Part shown: one piece after another, positions 1 to 8,031 of the stretch
Position numbering within the stretch: position 1 is the first letter of the stretch
Layout: each line of letters begins with the position of its first letter
Origin: Bolinopsis microptera
Taxonomy: Eukaryota > Ctenophora > Tentaculata > Lobata > Bolinopsidae
Direction of reading: 5' to 3'
Length of the DNA: 20,708 nt
Assembly (NCBI RefSeq): GCF_026151205.1
Contig: NC_087073.1
Coordinates: 22,483,779 to 22,504,486, forward strand
Made by a program: the position numbers and the translations under genes
Notes under the pieces: generated by a model
What the model was told of the DNA's origin: nothing
Databases searched by the model: none
The model's input: the letters and a program-made list of their open reading frames with translations, nothing else

Positions 1-227
1 TCATTTTCTCGTGTCAAAATACCTAAGGTTTGATATCCCACATGATGCTAAACAAAATTTGAAATTTCATCATTTTGCGCCAAAAATGGCGTAAATGGGC
101 GTGGTTAAGGCGCCACTTAAGTTCAATTAATCATATTTTACCTTGTTTATGTTCAAATTATACTGAAAATTATACTCACCGAAGCACCAACCTCAACAAA
201 CCGAAATTATAGCACTAGAAACCTTAA
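1..227. other. AT-rich sequence with no recognised feature
   Basis: I see no open frame of useful length, no terminal repeat and no tandem array here. The stretch ends where a GC-rich repeat block begins. It is probably decayed repeat or intergenic DNA. Confidence 0.4.
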
Positions 228-420
228 TTGACGATGTCAATTCATCTCAGCTCGGCGCGTTATTTGACGATGTCAATTCATGGCAGCTCGGCGCGGCACA
301 GTAACGCATCGCGCTACAACTCGGCGCGGCACAGTAGCGCATCTCGCCGATCTAGAAAGTCGCTGTGAGAAGCCTCATTGAGTGCGCGGCGCGGCACAGT
401 AACGCATCGCGCTACAACTC
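228..420. repeat. GC-rich short repeat block
   Basis: An 18-base word, TTGACGATGTCAATTCAT, occurs at 228-245 and 264-281 (period 36), each time followed by a CAGCTCGGCGCG core. A second word, GCGCGGCACAGTAACGCATC, occurs near 291-310 and 391-410, with a variant between them near 324-343. The block is much richer in GC and CpG than its surroundings and runs directly into the CAGCAGT arrays. I take it as the flank or interior of a composite repeat and see no coding capacity. Confidence 0.6.
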
Positions 421-610
421 ACTGCTGCTCACTGCTGCTCACTTCTGCTCACTGCTGCTGTCGAGCGCGCGCCCATAGCAGCAGTAAGCAGCAGTTTACT
501 GGGCGGCGCTCAGCCTGTCATTCCGCCGAATCTCTATTCGGCAGAACATAATAGCCTGGGGTCCCCAGGTAAGCAGCAGTGAGCAGCAGTGAGTAGCAGT
601 GAGCAGCAGT
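418..610. repeat. Inverted-repeat (foldback) array of ACTGCTGCTC / GAGCAGCAGT units
   Basis: The left arm (about 418-459) is a run of ACTGCTGCTC-type decamers. The right arm (about 570-610) is the reverse complement, GAGCAGCAGT units. Between them lie two perfect small hairpins: GCCGAA/TTCGGC around a 6-base loop (525-542) and CCTGGGG/CCCCAGG around one base (555-569). As single-stranded DNA or RNA the whole block could fold into a long stem. It resembles the interior of a foldback transposon or MITE cluster. No protein is encoded. Confidence 0.6.
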
Positions 611-635
611 TCCGCGCGGCGTGCATTGCGCAGTA

Positions 636-981
636 CACAGGAGGAGTAAAGTGCAAAGAAACTGCCACAAACTGCTAAAAACTGCTACAAACTGGCACAA
701 ACTGCTACAAACTGATGCAATCGCGCCTTCACATAGCCAATATGTCTACGCGTACTGCGTGACGCGCTTGTTGCAAGCGAGAGGGCTCTGGTTAGTGCAA
801 ATCGCGCCCACGCATTCGCGCGCCGTTTGCAGCAGTTAGTAGCAGTTTGTGGCAGTTAGTGCCGGTTTGTAGCAGTAAGTAGCCGTTTGCAGCAGTTAGT
901 AGCAGTTTGTGGCAGTTAGTACCGGTTTGTAGCAGTTAGTAGTAGTTTGTGGCAGTTCCTTTGCACTTAGCCCCTCCTGTG
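636..981. mobile_element. 346-bp foldback/MITE-like element with long terminal inverted repeats
   Basis: The left end starts CACAGGAGGAGTAAAGTGCA and continues as AAACTGC(C/T)AC units to about 715. The right end, read on the other strand, starts CACAGGAGGGGCTAAGTGCA and continues with the same units, giving imperfect inverted repeats of roughly 80-90 bp. The motif AGTA lies immediately outside both ends (632-635 and 982-985) and may be a 4-bp target duplication, though four bases could match by chance. The centre (about 716-835) is GC-rich and unrelated to the arms. There is no transposase, so the element is non-autonomous and cannot be assigned to a superfamily from these data. Confidence 0.6.
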
Positions 982-985
982 AGTA

Positions 986-1121
986 ATTAGACACGCATAA
1001 AACTGCTGCTAATTGCTGCTCACTGCTGCTCACTGCTGCTATAGGCGCGCGCGCGACAGCAGCAGTGACTATCAGTGAGCAGCAGTGAGCAGCAGTTTCT
1101 TTGCACTATAGTCCTCCTGTG
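986..1121. repeat. Second palindromic block ending in the same terminal motif
   Basis: ACTGCTGCTC units (about 1001-1040) are followed by a GCGCGCGCGC spacer and then GAGCAGCAGT units (about 1061-1099), so the block can fold on itself. Its right end (1093-1121) reads, on the minus strand, CACAGGAGGACTATAGTGCA, a third copy of the terminus seen at 636 and 981. The matching outer left end is not visible. It is probably the right half of an older, related element that the 346-bp copy entered or recombined with. Confidence 0.5.
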
Positions 1122-1455
1122 TCTATATCAATATTAATCAATGATAAGGTTATTACCAAATTCTTAGGTGTTGTCATAGATAATAAGCTAATCTGGATTG
1201 CCCACATGCACTACATCCGCAAAAACTGCGATCTATGATTGGTGCAATCTGTAGAATTCGGCACTCGATACCTACTATATTTGAAAATATATAACACTCT
1301 CTTTGAATCACATCTCAGTTATGGTATAAGTGTTTGGGATGTTGTCCTTAAAGAACGGTCCAATGGTAGTCTTTTTATCACACATAAGCACTGTATAAGG
1401 ATCCTTTTTGGTGATCTCTACGCATATTTAGATAAACAAGCAACATGTGCACGTA
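1122..1455 (+). pseudogene. LINE family J remnant, RT C-terminal part (left half of split copy)
   Basis: The + strand translation from about 1142 reads FLGVVIDNKLIW, then TLFESHLSYGISVW and RILFGDLYAYLDK. This is collinear with the thumb and C-terminal region of the J reverse transcriptase at 6052-7532 (FLGVVIDENLTW, TLFESHLSYCISAW, RVLFGDRAAYLDK). A stop (TGA, 1236-1238) interrupts the frame and the catalytic RT part is absent, so this is a dead fragment. It continues in the same frame at 8032 after a 6.5-kb insertion: the 14 bases AACATGTGCACGTA are at 1442-1455 and again at 8018-8031. It is older than both elements stacked inside it. Confidence 0.8.
1442..1455. repeat. 14-bp target site duplication, left copy
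   Basis: AACATGTGCACGTA is identical to 8018-8031. Joining the flanks through one copy restores the continuous J protein frame (KQATCAR followed by TRPY; the intact J copy has KFKTCVRTRPF). This is the footprint of the insertion that fills 1456-8017. Confidence 0.8.
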
Positions 1456-1682
1456 AAGAGTGTAAGCAGTTCGTCAACAGAGTAGCAGACCTCATTGAAA
1501 GAAAAAGGAAGGAAAGGTACTGCGATGTAGTAAGACACGTGAGAACTAGGATAAGATTTGCAATGTTGAGAACAACTCTTATTGCTCTACGAGGGTACCG
1601 AGGAAAGAAGGTGGACACCAAACGTGAGATTCAGCTATCAGAAGTTTCATACAACCTCATCCCTGCCCCTATAATGGAGTAG
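1456..1682 (+). pseudogene. C-terminal coding scrap of an unidentified mobile-element protein (X)
   Basis: The open frame of the left J remnant continues through the target duplication into about 75 further codons that have nothing to do with J, ending at TAG 1680-1682. The segment starts KECKQFVNRVADLIERKRKE and has the strongly basic motif RTRIRFAMLRTTLIALRGYR, then a tail ending LIPAPIME. A C-terminal pattern R-x-R-F-A-x-L-R-x-x-L-x-A-x-R-G seems familiar from transposon-like proteins of cnidarians and other invertebrates, but I cannot name the family. It is either the 5'-truncated end of a separate + strand element into which R later inserted, or antisense sequence in R's 3' UTR. The in-frame junction with J may be chance. 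Confidence 0.5.
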
Positions 1683-1689
1683 ATCATGT

Positions 1690-2472
1690 GTTTTGTTAAA
1701 ATGTTTTTGAAAAAATTATTGGTAGCAATGAATTGTGCTCTGCCAATTGCAACACTTAAAATTTGATTGTGCTCTGCCAATTGCATAGTTGAGACACAGT
1801 TAATAAACTGCGGAGTGACTAAAATGCTATACAGCAAAAACAGAAAGCTCCAACCAAACACTCCACCTACTGATCCTAACCACCCTAACAACTCTCAAGC
1901 TCTCTCTCTTCAACCCTCATTCCCTCACTCCTCTTGGTGCACAAAACCATTCTAACCTATGTATGTCCCCCTTACGGGTTCCACAAGCCCAACGGTACAT
2001 AGTTAGACGAAAAACAGAGAAGCCTTGATTGCCAGATCAAGGACTGCATCAGTAGCAGCGAAATACGGATATACCTTCTCCCTTACAGTCAGCGAGCTGA
2101 CAACTATCTGACTGTGTCTTTTAGGCCTTGCCACACCACCTTCGCTATTGCATCCGCTCGCCCGTATTCACTGACACATGCCACACCTGGGTTTAGTATG
2201 AAGATGTACGCATATTCACCCAAGATGCGGAGATGCCTCAGTTTAGCAAGTTGAGATACAACAGCAAACTCACAGGAGCATGGATCAGAATCATCAGTTA
2301 CCAACCTGACACCGTTTCGGGGCTTTAATCGCAATACGGTTTCCTGTCAGGCGCCCCAGCAGTCCACCCTTGAACCACCATCTGATCCAAGAGTCACTTG
2401 AGGAGACCCGTTAGAGCTCGCAATTGGCGACGAGATAACGTTTATGGTTCCTCTAGATGTTATAGTGAACTC
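1690..2472 (-). other. 3' UTR of LINE R with hairpins and a 34-bp duplication
   Basis: This follows the R stop codon. It contains a perfect hairpin, CCTTGAT/ATCAAGG with a 6-base loop (2023-2042), and a longer-range pairing of CTATGTA (1957-1963) with TACATAG (1996-2002) around a C/G-rich loop. A 20-base word, ATTGTGCTCTGCCAATTGCA, is present at 1732-1751 and 1766-1785 (period 34). In R2, a structured 3' UTR is what the reverse transcriptase binds to start reverse transcription, so structure here fits; that role is inferred. An open minus frame at 2104-2334 has no recognisable motif and I do not call it a gene. Confidence 0.5.
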
Positions 2473-5427
2473 TCAAGCTCCAACCTTCCTGAACTCCCAC
2501 TCCCTCTTTCTCGATAACAAGTAAATCCATCTGGAACAGTGGGCTGCCTCTTTCCCACTGTCCCGTACCAGCTTCTTCAGCTCTCTTCCTCTAAAACCAA
2601 TCCTCCTCGCAGCTCTCTCCAAACTCTGCGCAACCACTCCCCTAGCTCCAACTTCGACTGCGGCATTATAACAGCACCAACCTTTCGCCTGAATCTCAGC
2701 CTGCAGACCACTGTATCGGTCGAGTTTGTACTCGTGCGATTCAGCGATCCGCTCTTCAGATGGTACTGTTAGCTCCCACCAAATAACTGTCTTTGCCGAC
2801 CTTGAGAATATCACAAGGTCCGGCCTCAGCCGTGTTTCCACAATCTCACTGGGAAACTTAAGCTGCCCCTCAAGGTCTGACAGCACTATCCAATCCCGAT
2901 ACCCACTCAGGATCCCAAAACCACGACTCTCCTTCCGGTCGTCTGTACCTGCTTTTCTCCTCCCAGCAGGAACAAAATCAATGAACTGTCTTCCATTGCC
3001 GGCCTTGTTCTTATAAGTGTTCACTCGGCGATCACAATGGAAGACAACCTGTTCAGAGATCTGCTTCAGAACCTTGTCGTGCCGCCATCTATACCTTCCT
3101 TGACTAAGGGCCACCTTACACCCAGCCAAAATGTGCTGAATGGTGCCCATCCTCTCCTCACATAACTTGCACTTCCCATCCTCATCTTCACTCCACTTGG
3201 AAACCATAGAGGGGGTTAAGAGGGTGCCGTACACAGCACTTAGCATGAACCCAATAAGTGAGTCACCATACTTAAAAAGTGTATGCCAGCTCAAATCTGT
3301 CTTCATTACGAGCTCTCTCCACTCACCCCACCTGCTCTGCATCTCCAGAGAACCTACTTGCACCTCCCTCTCTCTTTCAATGTTCTCCTTCACTCTCAGC
3401 ATAACCTCCCTCTCTCTTTCCCGCTCATCCATCCTCTCCCAAGGTTTTTTCCAGTCACCAAAACCGATGCCAACTCTTTTTTGAGGTTGCACCATCCCTC
3501 GCACCGATTCACAGACCAAATCTCTTCTGGCCTCTTCCAGTTCTGTCTCAGGCCTCCAAACTCTACCAGAACGAACTTGGGGCTGGACTGCTTTAATCAG
3601 GTCATCCTTAGATGTCTGATAAGATTGCAACAGTCGACACTTCTCTATCTTCCATGTATCTGTCAAGCTGCTCACCGGTAAGGCCACACTGGATGATTGA
3701 CTGAACAGACAAAGACCACTCAGAGTGTGCCCCACCCCTAACCACTTTCTGAGGAAACTGTTGGTATTCTGTTCCCATCTGGTAACTGTTGTGAACGGAA
3801 TATCATAGATGGCAAGAGGCCACTTCAGTTTTGGAAGGACCATGTACTGATATCCCCAGCACTTCTGGAGTCCAGTAAGGGAACTTTCATCGAGTCTCCG
3901 AAGAAAAGTGTTAAGGTCGACCTTGGTTGAGTCAATGACTGATTTGTCATTTCCTTCCACTCTTATCCATCTCCCAAGGAATTTTATCGGCTTCTCTGAC
4001 ACATTCGGAATCACCTCACCACCCAACTGCAAACACAACTCTCTCTCCACCTCCTCCTCTCCTACCACTACCTCCTCAACCCACCTCACAGCCACTCCCT
4101 TCTTCAACACCAGTGCTCTGGACTTGGAGGACTTTAACTTAAATCTGGACCAGTCCACATACTTCTGAAACACATTGAGTAACGTTTGCATATCTTCTGC
4201 ACGTGCGGTGGTCAGACAGCTATCGTCCATAAACAGCTTCAGAGTTGGTATTGGTGTGTCATCCTTGATGTACTCAATGCTTCTCGGAACCTTAGACTTT
4301 AGGTGTTCATGCCCAAGGTTCATGCACAAGACAAACAAGATGACTGATATCACACACCCCATGAAGATTCCTATCTCAAACTGCTGCCAGTCTGATGTCA
4401 CCGTTCTTGAGGAGAACCTTCCGAATACCCCGGAGAAGTACCGTAGGATAATGTTGATAACCTTCTCAGGGACGTTGTAGAAACGGAGGGCCCTGGCAAT
4501 CAGAACATGGGGTACCGCTCCGTAAGCGTTAGCCAGGTCAAGCCATACTACACTCAGATCCTTCTTCTTGACCTTTGCCTCCTTCAGTACCTCCCACATG
4601 GCACCAAAATGCTCCGTGCACCCACGGACGCCTGGCACACCACCCTTCTGTATAGAGAGGTCTACATATCCATTCGAGACAACAAAGCTGGTCAACCTCT
4701 TCGCCAGGATCGCCAAATAGATCTTCCCTTGAATGTTACCCAGGGAAATAGGCCGTCCTGAACTTGGTGAAAAGTCGCCATCCGCCTTTGGGATGTAGAC
4801 ACCCTCGAAATACCTACAATTGTCAGGATATTCTTCTAACTTATATCCAGTTCTTAGCAGGTCCCAGAGATTCTTGGCAATACCAGGACATCTCTTGTAC
4901 ACTGTGTACGGGATCCCGTTGTTACCCGGGGCACTCTTGCTCCTTGCCTTCTTTACAACCTCCTCAAACTCCTTCTTGGATACCGTTGTGAGGTCAAAGG
5001 CAACAGAGGGTTCAGGAGCACACTCAGGCAGACCCTCAAGTATACCAAGGGGCTGCTGCCGGGCTGGATCTCCGTATGTTCTGGCCAAGTGATCATCTAG
5101 CTCCTCCTTTGAACACTTAAGCTCACCCACTGGACTTGGATTTAGCACTCCCTTGACTGTCTTGAAAGGGTCGCGTCCAAAATCCCCTCTAACTCTCCTT
5201 ATCTCTCTCTGCTTCTGTCTCCTTTTCTCAGCCCTCCTCAACTTCATCAAACGACCAGCCAACACTCTCAATAATGCTTCATAACCATCCTTCTCTATCT
5301 CACTCCTTGCCTTCCTTTTCTTCCTCCTCAACTGCTTCCTCTTTCCAATCAGGCTGTCAATCTCCTCCTTTCGTCTGTTCTTAAAGCTCATGGACTTCTT
5401 TCCACTACCAGCACCTACTTCAACAAT
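2473..5427 (-). CDS. LINE R polyprotein, main part: reverse transcriptase + CCHC + restriction-like endonuclease
   Basis: About 984 codons without interruption. Residue numbers count from the ATG at 5442, which lies in the tail of the inserted J copy; the R frame really enters at 5427. Residues 20-90 are basic and Arg/Lys-rich. RT follows: SAPGNNGIPY (170-179), motif A VVWLDLANAYGAVPH (298-312, catalytic D302), motif B-like GCVISVILF (362-370) and FMDD (404-407). A zinc knuckle, C758-x2-C761-x8-H770-x4-C775, precedes QGRYRWRHD. The endonuclease core is RPD (873-875) and WELT (889-892). Related elements, as I recall them, have YMDD and GCxISPILF; here they are F and V, which may weaken activity. 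The protein would nick target DNA and prime reverse transcription there. The frame is continuous with 7533-7975 across the J insertion. Confidence 0.85.
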   Translation of the reverse strand: MVEVGAGSGKKSMSFKNRRKEEIDSLIGKRKQLRRKKRKARSEIEKDGYEALLRVLAGRLMKLRRAEKRRQKQREIRRVRGDFGRDPFKTVKGVLNPSPVGELKCSKEELDDHLARTYGDPARQQPLGILEGLPECAPEPSVAFDLTTVSKKEFEEVVKKARSKSAPGNNGIPYTVYKRCPGIAKNLWDLLRTGYKLEEYPDNCRYFEGVYIPKADGDFSPSSGRPISLGNIQGKIYLAILAKRLTSFVVSNGYVDLSIQKGGVPGVRGCTEHFGAMWEVLKEAKVKKKDLSVVWLDLANAYGAVPHVLIARALRFYNVPEKVINIILRYFSGVFGRFSSRTVTSDWQQFEIGIFMGCVISVILFVLCMNLGHEHLKSKVPRSIEYIKDDTPIPTLKLFMDDSCLTTARAEDMQTLLNVFQKYVDWSRFKLKSSKSRALVLKKGVAVRWVEEVVVGEEEVERELCLQLGGEVIPNVSEKPIKFLGRWIRVEGNDKSVIDSTKVDLNTFLRRLDESSLTGLQKCWGYQYMVLPKLKWPLAIYDIPFTTVTRWEQNTNSFLRKWLGVGHTLSGLCLFSQSSSVALPVSSLTDTWKIEKCRLLQSYQTSKDDLIKAVQPQVRSGRVWRPETELEEARRDLVCESVRGMVQPQKRVGIGFGDWKKPWERMDEREREREVMLRVKENIEREREVQVGSLEMQSRWGEWRELVMKTDLSWHTLFKYGDSLIGFMLSAVYGTLLTPSMVSKWSEDEDGKCKLCEERMGTIQHILAGCKVALSQGRYRWRHDKVLKQISEQVVFHCDRRVNTYKNKAGNGRQFIDFVPAGRRKAGTDDRKESRGFGILSGYRDWIVLSDLEGQLKFPSEIVETRLRPDLVIFSRSAKTVIWWELTVPSEERIAESHEYKLDRYSGLQAEIQAKGWCCYNAAVEVGARGVVAQSLERAARRIGFRGRELKKLVRDSGKEAAHCSRWIYLLSRKREWEFRKVGA
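5420..5427. repeat. 8-bp target site duplication of inserted LINE J, left copy
   Basis: TCAACAAT, identical to 7533-7540. On the minus strand it reads ATTGTTGA and supplies codons Ile-Val plus two bases, in the same R reading frame at both copies. This shows that the R frame was intact when J inserted. Confidence 0.8.
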
Positions 5428-7532
5428 TAAACAAATAATCAATTAAACAAATAATCAAAGTTTTAGCACATTTTACAGCATAAAATTTAAACAAATGAAA
5501 ACATATAATGCTCTTAGTTGTAAATGGCCGTTTGTTCTGAGCTGTATGATTTTTTGACAATCAACTAGCGGGGCAAGGAATGTACTGGCTGGTAGCTTTT
5601 GTACACACCATAACGCTAGTCTGGTTGATTAGTGACCAAATTAGAGGCGTTGATAGGAAGGCATTATAATTTGTGGGTGTAAGAGGGAATATTTGGCATG
5701 CATTATTCTAGCAGCTATTTTGTAACAAATGGTCTTTACGATTATTAAGGACAGAAAGTATTTTGGGTGTCTAAGTGGGGGCCGGGGGTTTAAATTTAAG
5801 GGAGAAAAAGAAATGAATATTGGGTTATAATATTAATCATAGATGTCAACCCTGATATAACTATTGTACTAAAAATTTGATCATAATGCTTAGGGTCTTT
5901 ATTATAATTCAAATTGGATACAAAAATAGGATCTCTTTACACTACACTTACTCACTCACACATCACATTTAACTTGACAGAGGAATACGCTGGCAGAGTA
6001 AGTCTATTTGGTCATGAAATTTTGGAGGTCAGGTGGAATCCCTGCAGGAGCCTACGAAAATTTAAGGTTACAAATATCAAAGTCTTTATTTGTCCAGTCA
6101 TACACGGCATGACAATGCTGGTTGGAAAGTAGTGAAGATTTCAGTTTGGATTTCAGGCAAGAAATACTAACAGAACAATCAAAGATTTTAAGGTTAGGGG
6201 TTATTATATTCCATATTTTCGTTGACCTCGTGTTATGGTTGTCTGGGGGATCCGGTTTATTGATAATAAGCATTGGTTTCCTGGAAGAACGAGAATACTC
6301 TTCGTACATAGACATAGGAGTAGAAAACTTCATGATCTTGAATAATTCTATGTAGCTATGGTAAGTATAAAGATTTTGTACAGTAAGTATCTCGTTGTTT
6401 TTAAACAGAGGTTTAGTGTGCTCCTTTTTATAAAATTTACTATCAAGTTTCTGGTCAGTAAATGGTCTGGTTCGAACACACGTTTTGAATTTATCCAGGT
6501 AGGCTGCTCTATCACCAAACAAGACCCTCAGACAGTACTTCTGTGCAGTGAATATTGAGCTTATACGATTTTTGGCTGCCCCACCCCATGCTGATATGCA
6601 GTACGACAGATGGGATTCAAAAAGAGTGTAGTATAACTGTCTGTGGAGAAATTCTGGGAGGGAGCAGCGTAGACGACACAGAGTTGAGGTGGCATGGTTA
6701 AGCTTTCGTTTTAGAGCTATTATATGTTCTTCCCATGTTAGATTTTCGTCAATGACGACTCCTAAAAATCTAGCTGACGTTACTCTTTTGATGGGGTAGT
6801 TGTCTATATTCATTATGAATTCTTCTTCAACGTTTGCTTCAGTACGTGACTTAGGTCTAAAGTGGATGTAGCAGCATTTTGACATGTTTATGTGAAGCTT
6901 GTTAGCCCGCATGTATGTTTGAAGGTTCGAAAGTAGGGTGTTGCTGCGTTCATATGCTTCTTGTGCAGTTTTACCAACAACAAATATGTTGGTGTCATCC
7001 GCAAAGGTGACAAACGATCCCAAGCTAGAGCTATTAGAGATATCATTTATGTAAAGTAGGAATAAAAGGGGTCCGAGAATTGACCCCTGGGGAACCCCAA
7101 ATTTTATTGGAAGTAGGTCGGACTTTTCTCCTACAACATCAGTGTACTGAAATCGATTAGTTAGGTAGCTCTTGATCAGATCGTTTGCCACGCCACGGAT
7201 GCCATACCTTTCAAGTTTGGTAAGTAATGTTGAGTGATCTATAGTATCGAAGGCTTTGCTGAGGTCGATGAATATGCCTAACACATGGTGCTTCAATTTG
7301 ATGTGCTTAGATATGAGGTCAACAGAGTAGTTTACTGCATGGGAGGTTGAGTGCGATTGCCTGAAACCAAACTGAGTCTTAGATATTATTCCCTGAGAGC
7401 TGACAAACGAATAAATCCTAGAATATATGATTTTCTCAAATATTTTGCCAAATATGGACAAGGTGGATATGGGACGGTAGTTTTCTATTTCTTCTGGATT
7501 ACCTTTTTTGAAGACGGGTGTGATTCTGCCAG
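5428..7532 (-). mobile_element. LINE family J copy, 5'-truncated, inserted in LINE R
   Basis: A 2105-bp minus-strand insertion flanked by TCAACAAT duplications. Its 5' end (7532) is truncated just upstream of RT motif 1; its 3' end is a tandem tail of two 16-bp units, TAAACAAATAATCAAT (5428-5443) and a one-base variant (5444-5459). Between the tail and the stop codon (6052) is a 3' UTR of about 590 bp. It contains two blocks shared with the other J copies: TTTTAGCACATTTTACAG (from 5461; compare 17978 and 16632) and a GGGGCAA-GGA-TGT block (from 5570; compare 16752). It is the youngest element of the nest. Confidence 0.85.
6052..7532 (-). CDS. LINE J reverse transcriptase (5'-truncated ORF2)
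   Basis: About 493 residues belong to J; the open frame starts a few codons earlier in R-derived sequence. Motifs, numbered from the start of the frame (7557): ITPVFKKGN (12-20), YRPIS (27-31), GFRQSHST (64-71), motif A FIDLSKAFDTIDH (96-108, D98), motif B GVPQGSILGPLLF (154-166), FADD (185-188), FLGVVIDENLTW (264-275), then the C-terminal block TLFESHLSYCISAW and STKIWN near 445-450. This is a typical Jockey/CR1-group RT; I cannot fix the clade. The upstream endonuclease and ORF1 are missing, so the copy cannot move by itself. The coding part has no stops or frameshifts, which fits a recent insertion. Confidence 0.85.
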
Positions 7533-7540
7533 TCAACAAT
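7533..7540. repeat. 8-bp target site duplication of inserted LINE J, right copy
   Basis: TCAACAAT, matching 5420-5427, directly next to the 5' end of the J copy. Confidence 0.8.
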
Positions 7541-7975
7541 ACCAAACAACTTGACACCCTCGTCGTACACTACATCACAATGACTCACCATCTTCTCTTG
7601 AAATGGTTTCCGCTTGAGAACCACTGCAAACCTCTCTACCACACACTCATCAAACTTACTCCATCGACCATCATTGGACGCCGGCCACTTCACCTTGTCT
7701 CTTTTGCTAGCAGGTGGTTCGACTGAAATTCTCTTGTCAAGGAGAGCCCGGATATCTCTAGCACTGTGGTTGTTTTCCTGGCTAGATACCTCCGTCGAAG
7801 TTACAGGCATACTGCCAGCCGACGACTCCCCTTCCCAAATGCACTTCATTCGACCCCGATGGATATTCCTGCCTTTGACTGTGTCAAACCGACGTCCACA
7901 TACACAGATACAACTCTGTCCCTCTCCTGCTTCAACCGTCGAGGACTCTCGACTACCTAAGTTTGTCCACTTGAT
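7533..7975 (-). CDS. LINE R polyprotein, N-terminal part: zinc finger and pre-RT region
   Basis: An open minus frame from 7975 (after TAA at 7976-7978) to the J insertion. No ATG precedes the zinc-finger motif; the first ATG is at 7849, inside it. The motif is CICVCGRRF...IHRGRMKC: a cysteine cluster at 7898-7912 and an H-x5-C end at about 7841-7861. It matches the layout of the N-terminal DNA-binding finger of R2-type LINEs. Further on, KWPASNDGRWSKFDECV and a region ending KLFG correspond to the stretch that precedes the basic region of this LINE type. The codon phase at 7540 is the same as at 5427, so the two pieces formed one frame of about 1129 codons. Start-codon use is unclear; some R2 elements are thought to be translated without a canonical AUG. 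Confidence 0.75.
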
Positions 7976-8017
7976 TTAATTGAATGTATATATAATACTG
8001 TTTGACCCTTTTCCCAA

Positions 8018-8031
8018 AACATGTGCACGTA
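8018..8031. repeat. 14-bp target site duplication, right copy
   Basis: AACATGTGCACGTA, identical to 1442-1455. It contains the palindrome GTGCAC. It marks the right end of the 6.56-kb insertion in the old J copy. Confidence 0.8.

Larger units (their letters stand above)
1456..8017 (-). mobile_element. Insertion containing LINE R (restriction-like-endonuclease LINE, near full length)
   Basis: The block between the two 14-bp duplications. On the minus strand it holds, 5' to 3': a short leader (from 8017), an open frame starting near 7975 with a zinc-finger motif, a pre-RT region, reverse transcriptase, a CCHC knuckle and a PD-(D/E)xK endonuclease (stop at 2473), then about 1 kb of 3' sequence. 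The order ZF - RT - CCHC - endonuclease is that of the R2/NeSL/Hero-type LINEs, which often insert at defined sites. The true 3' end of R is uncertain because segment 1456-1682 may belong to another element. A J copy occupies 5428-7532 inside R. Confidence 0.75.

Noticed and set aside
836-960. Regularly spaced GCAGTTAGT / GCAGTTTGT units that could suggest a CRISPR-like array
   Set aside because: The units are 7-10 bp, degenerate and without unique spacers, and the context is eukaryotic; they are the arm of an inverted-repeat element.
2104-2334. A 76-codon minus frame downstream of the R stop codon
   Set aside because: No domain visible; it lies in a different frame in the probable 3' UTR. 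It could be a decayed extension but cannot be supported.
2539-5092. Many + strand open frames of 75-132 codons across this stretch
   Set aside because: They are antisense shadows of the R polyprotein on the minus strand and show no motifs of their own.
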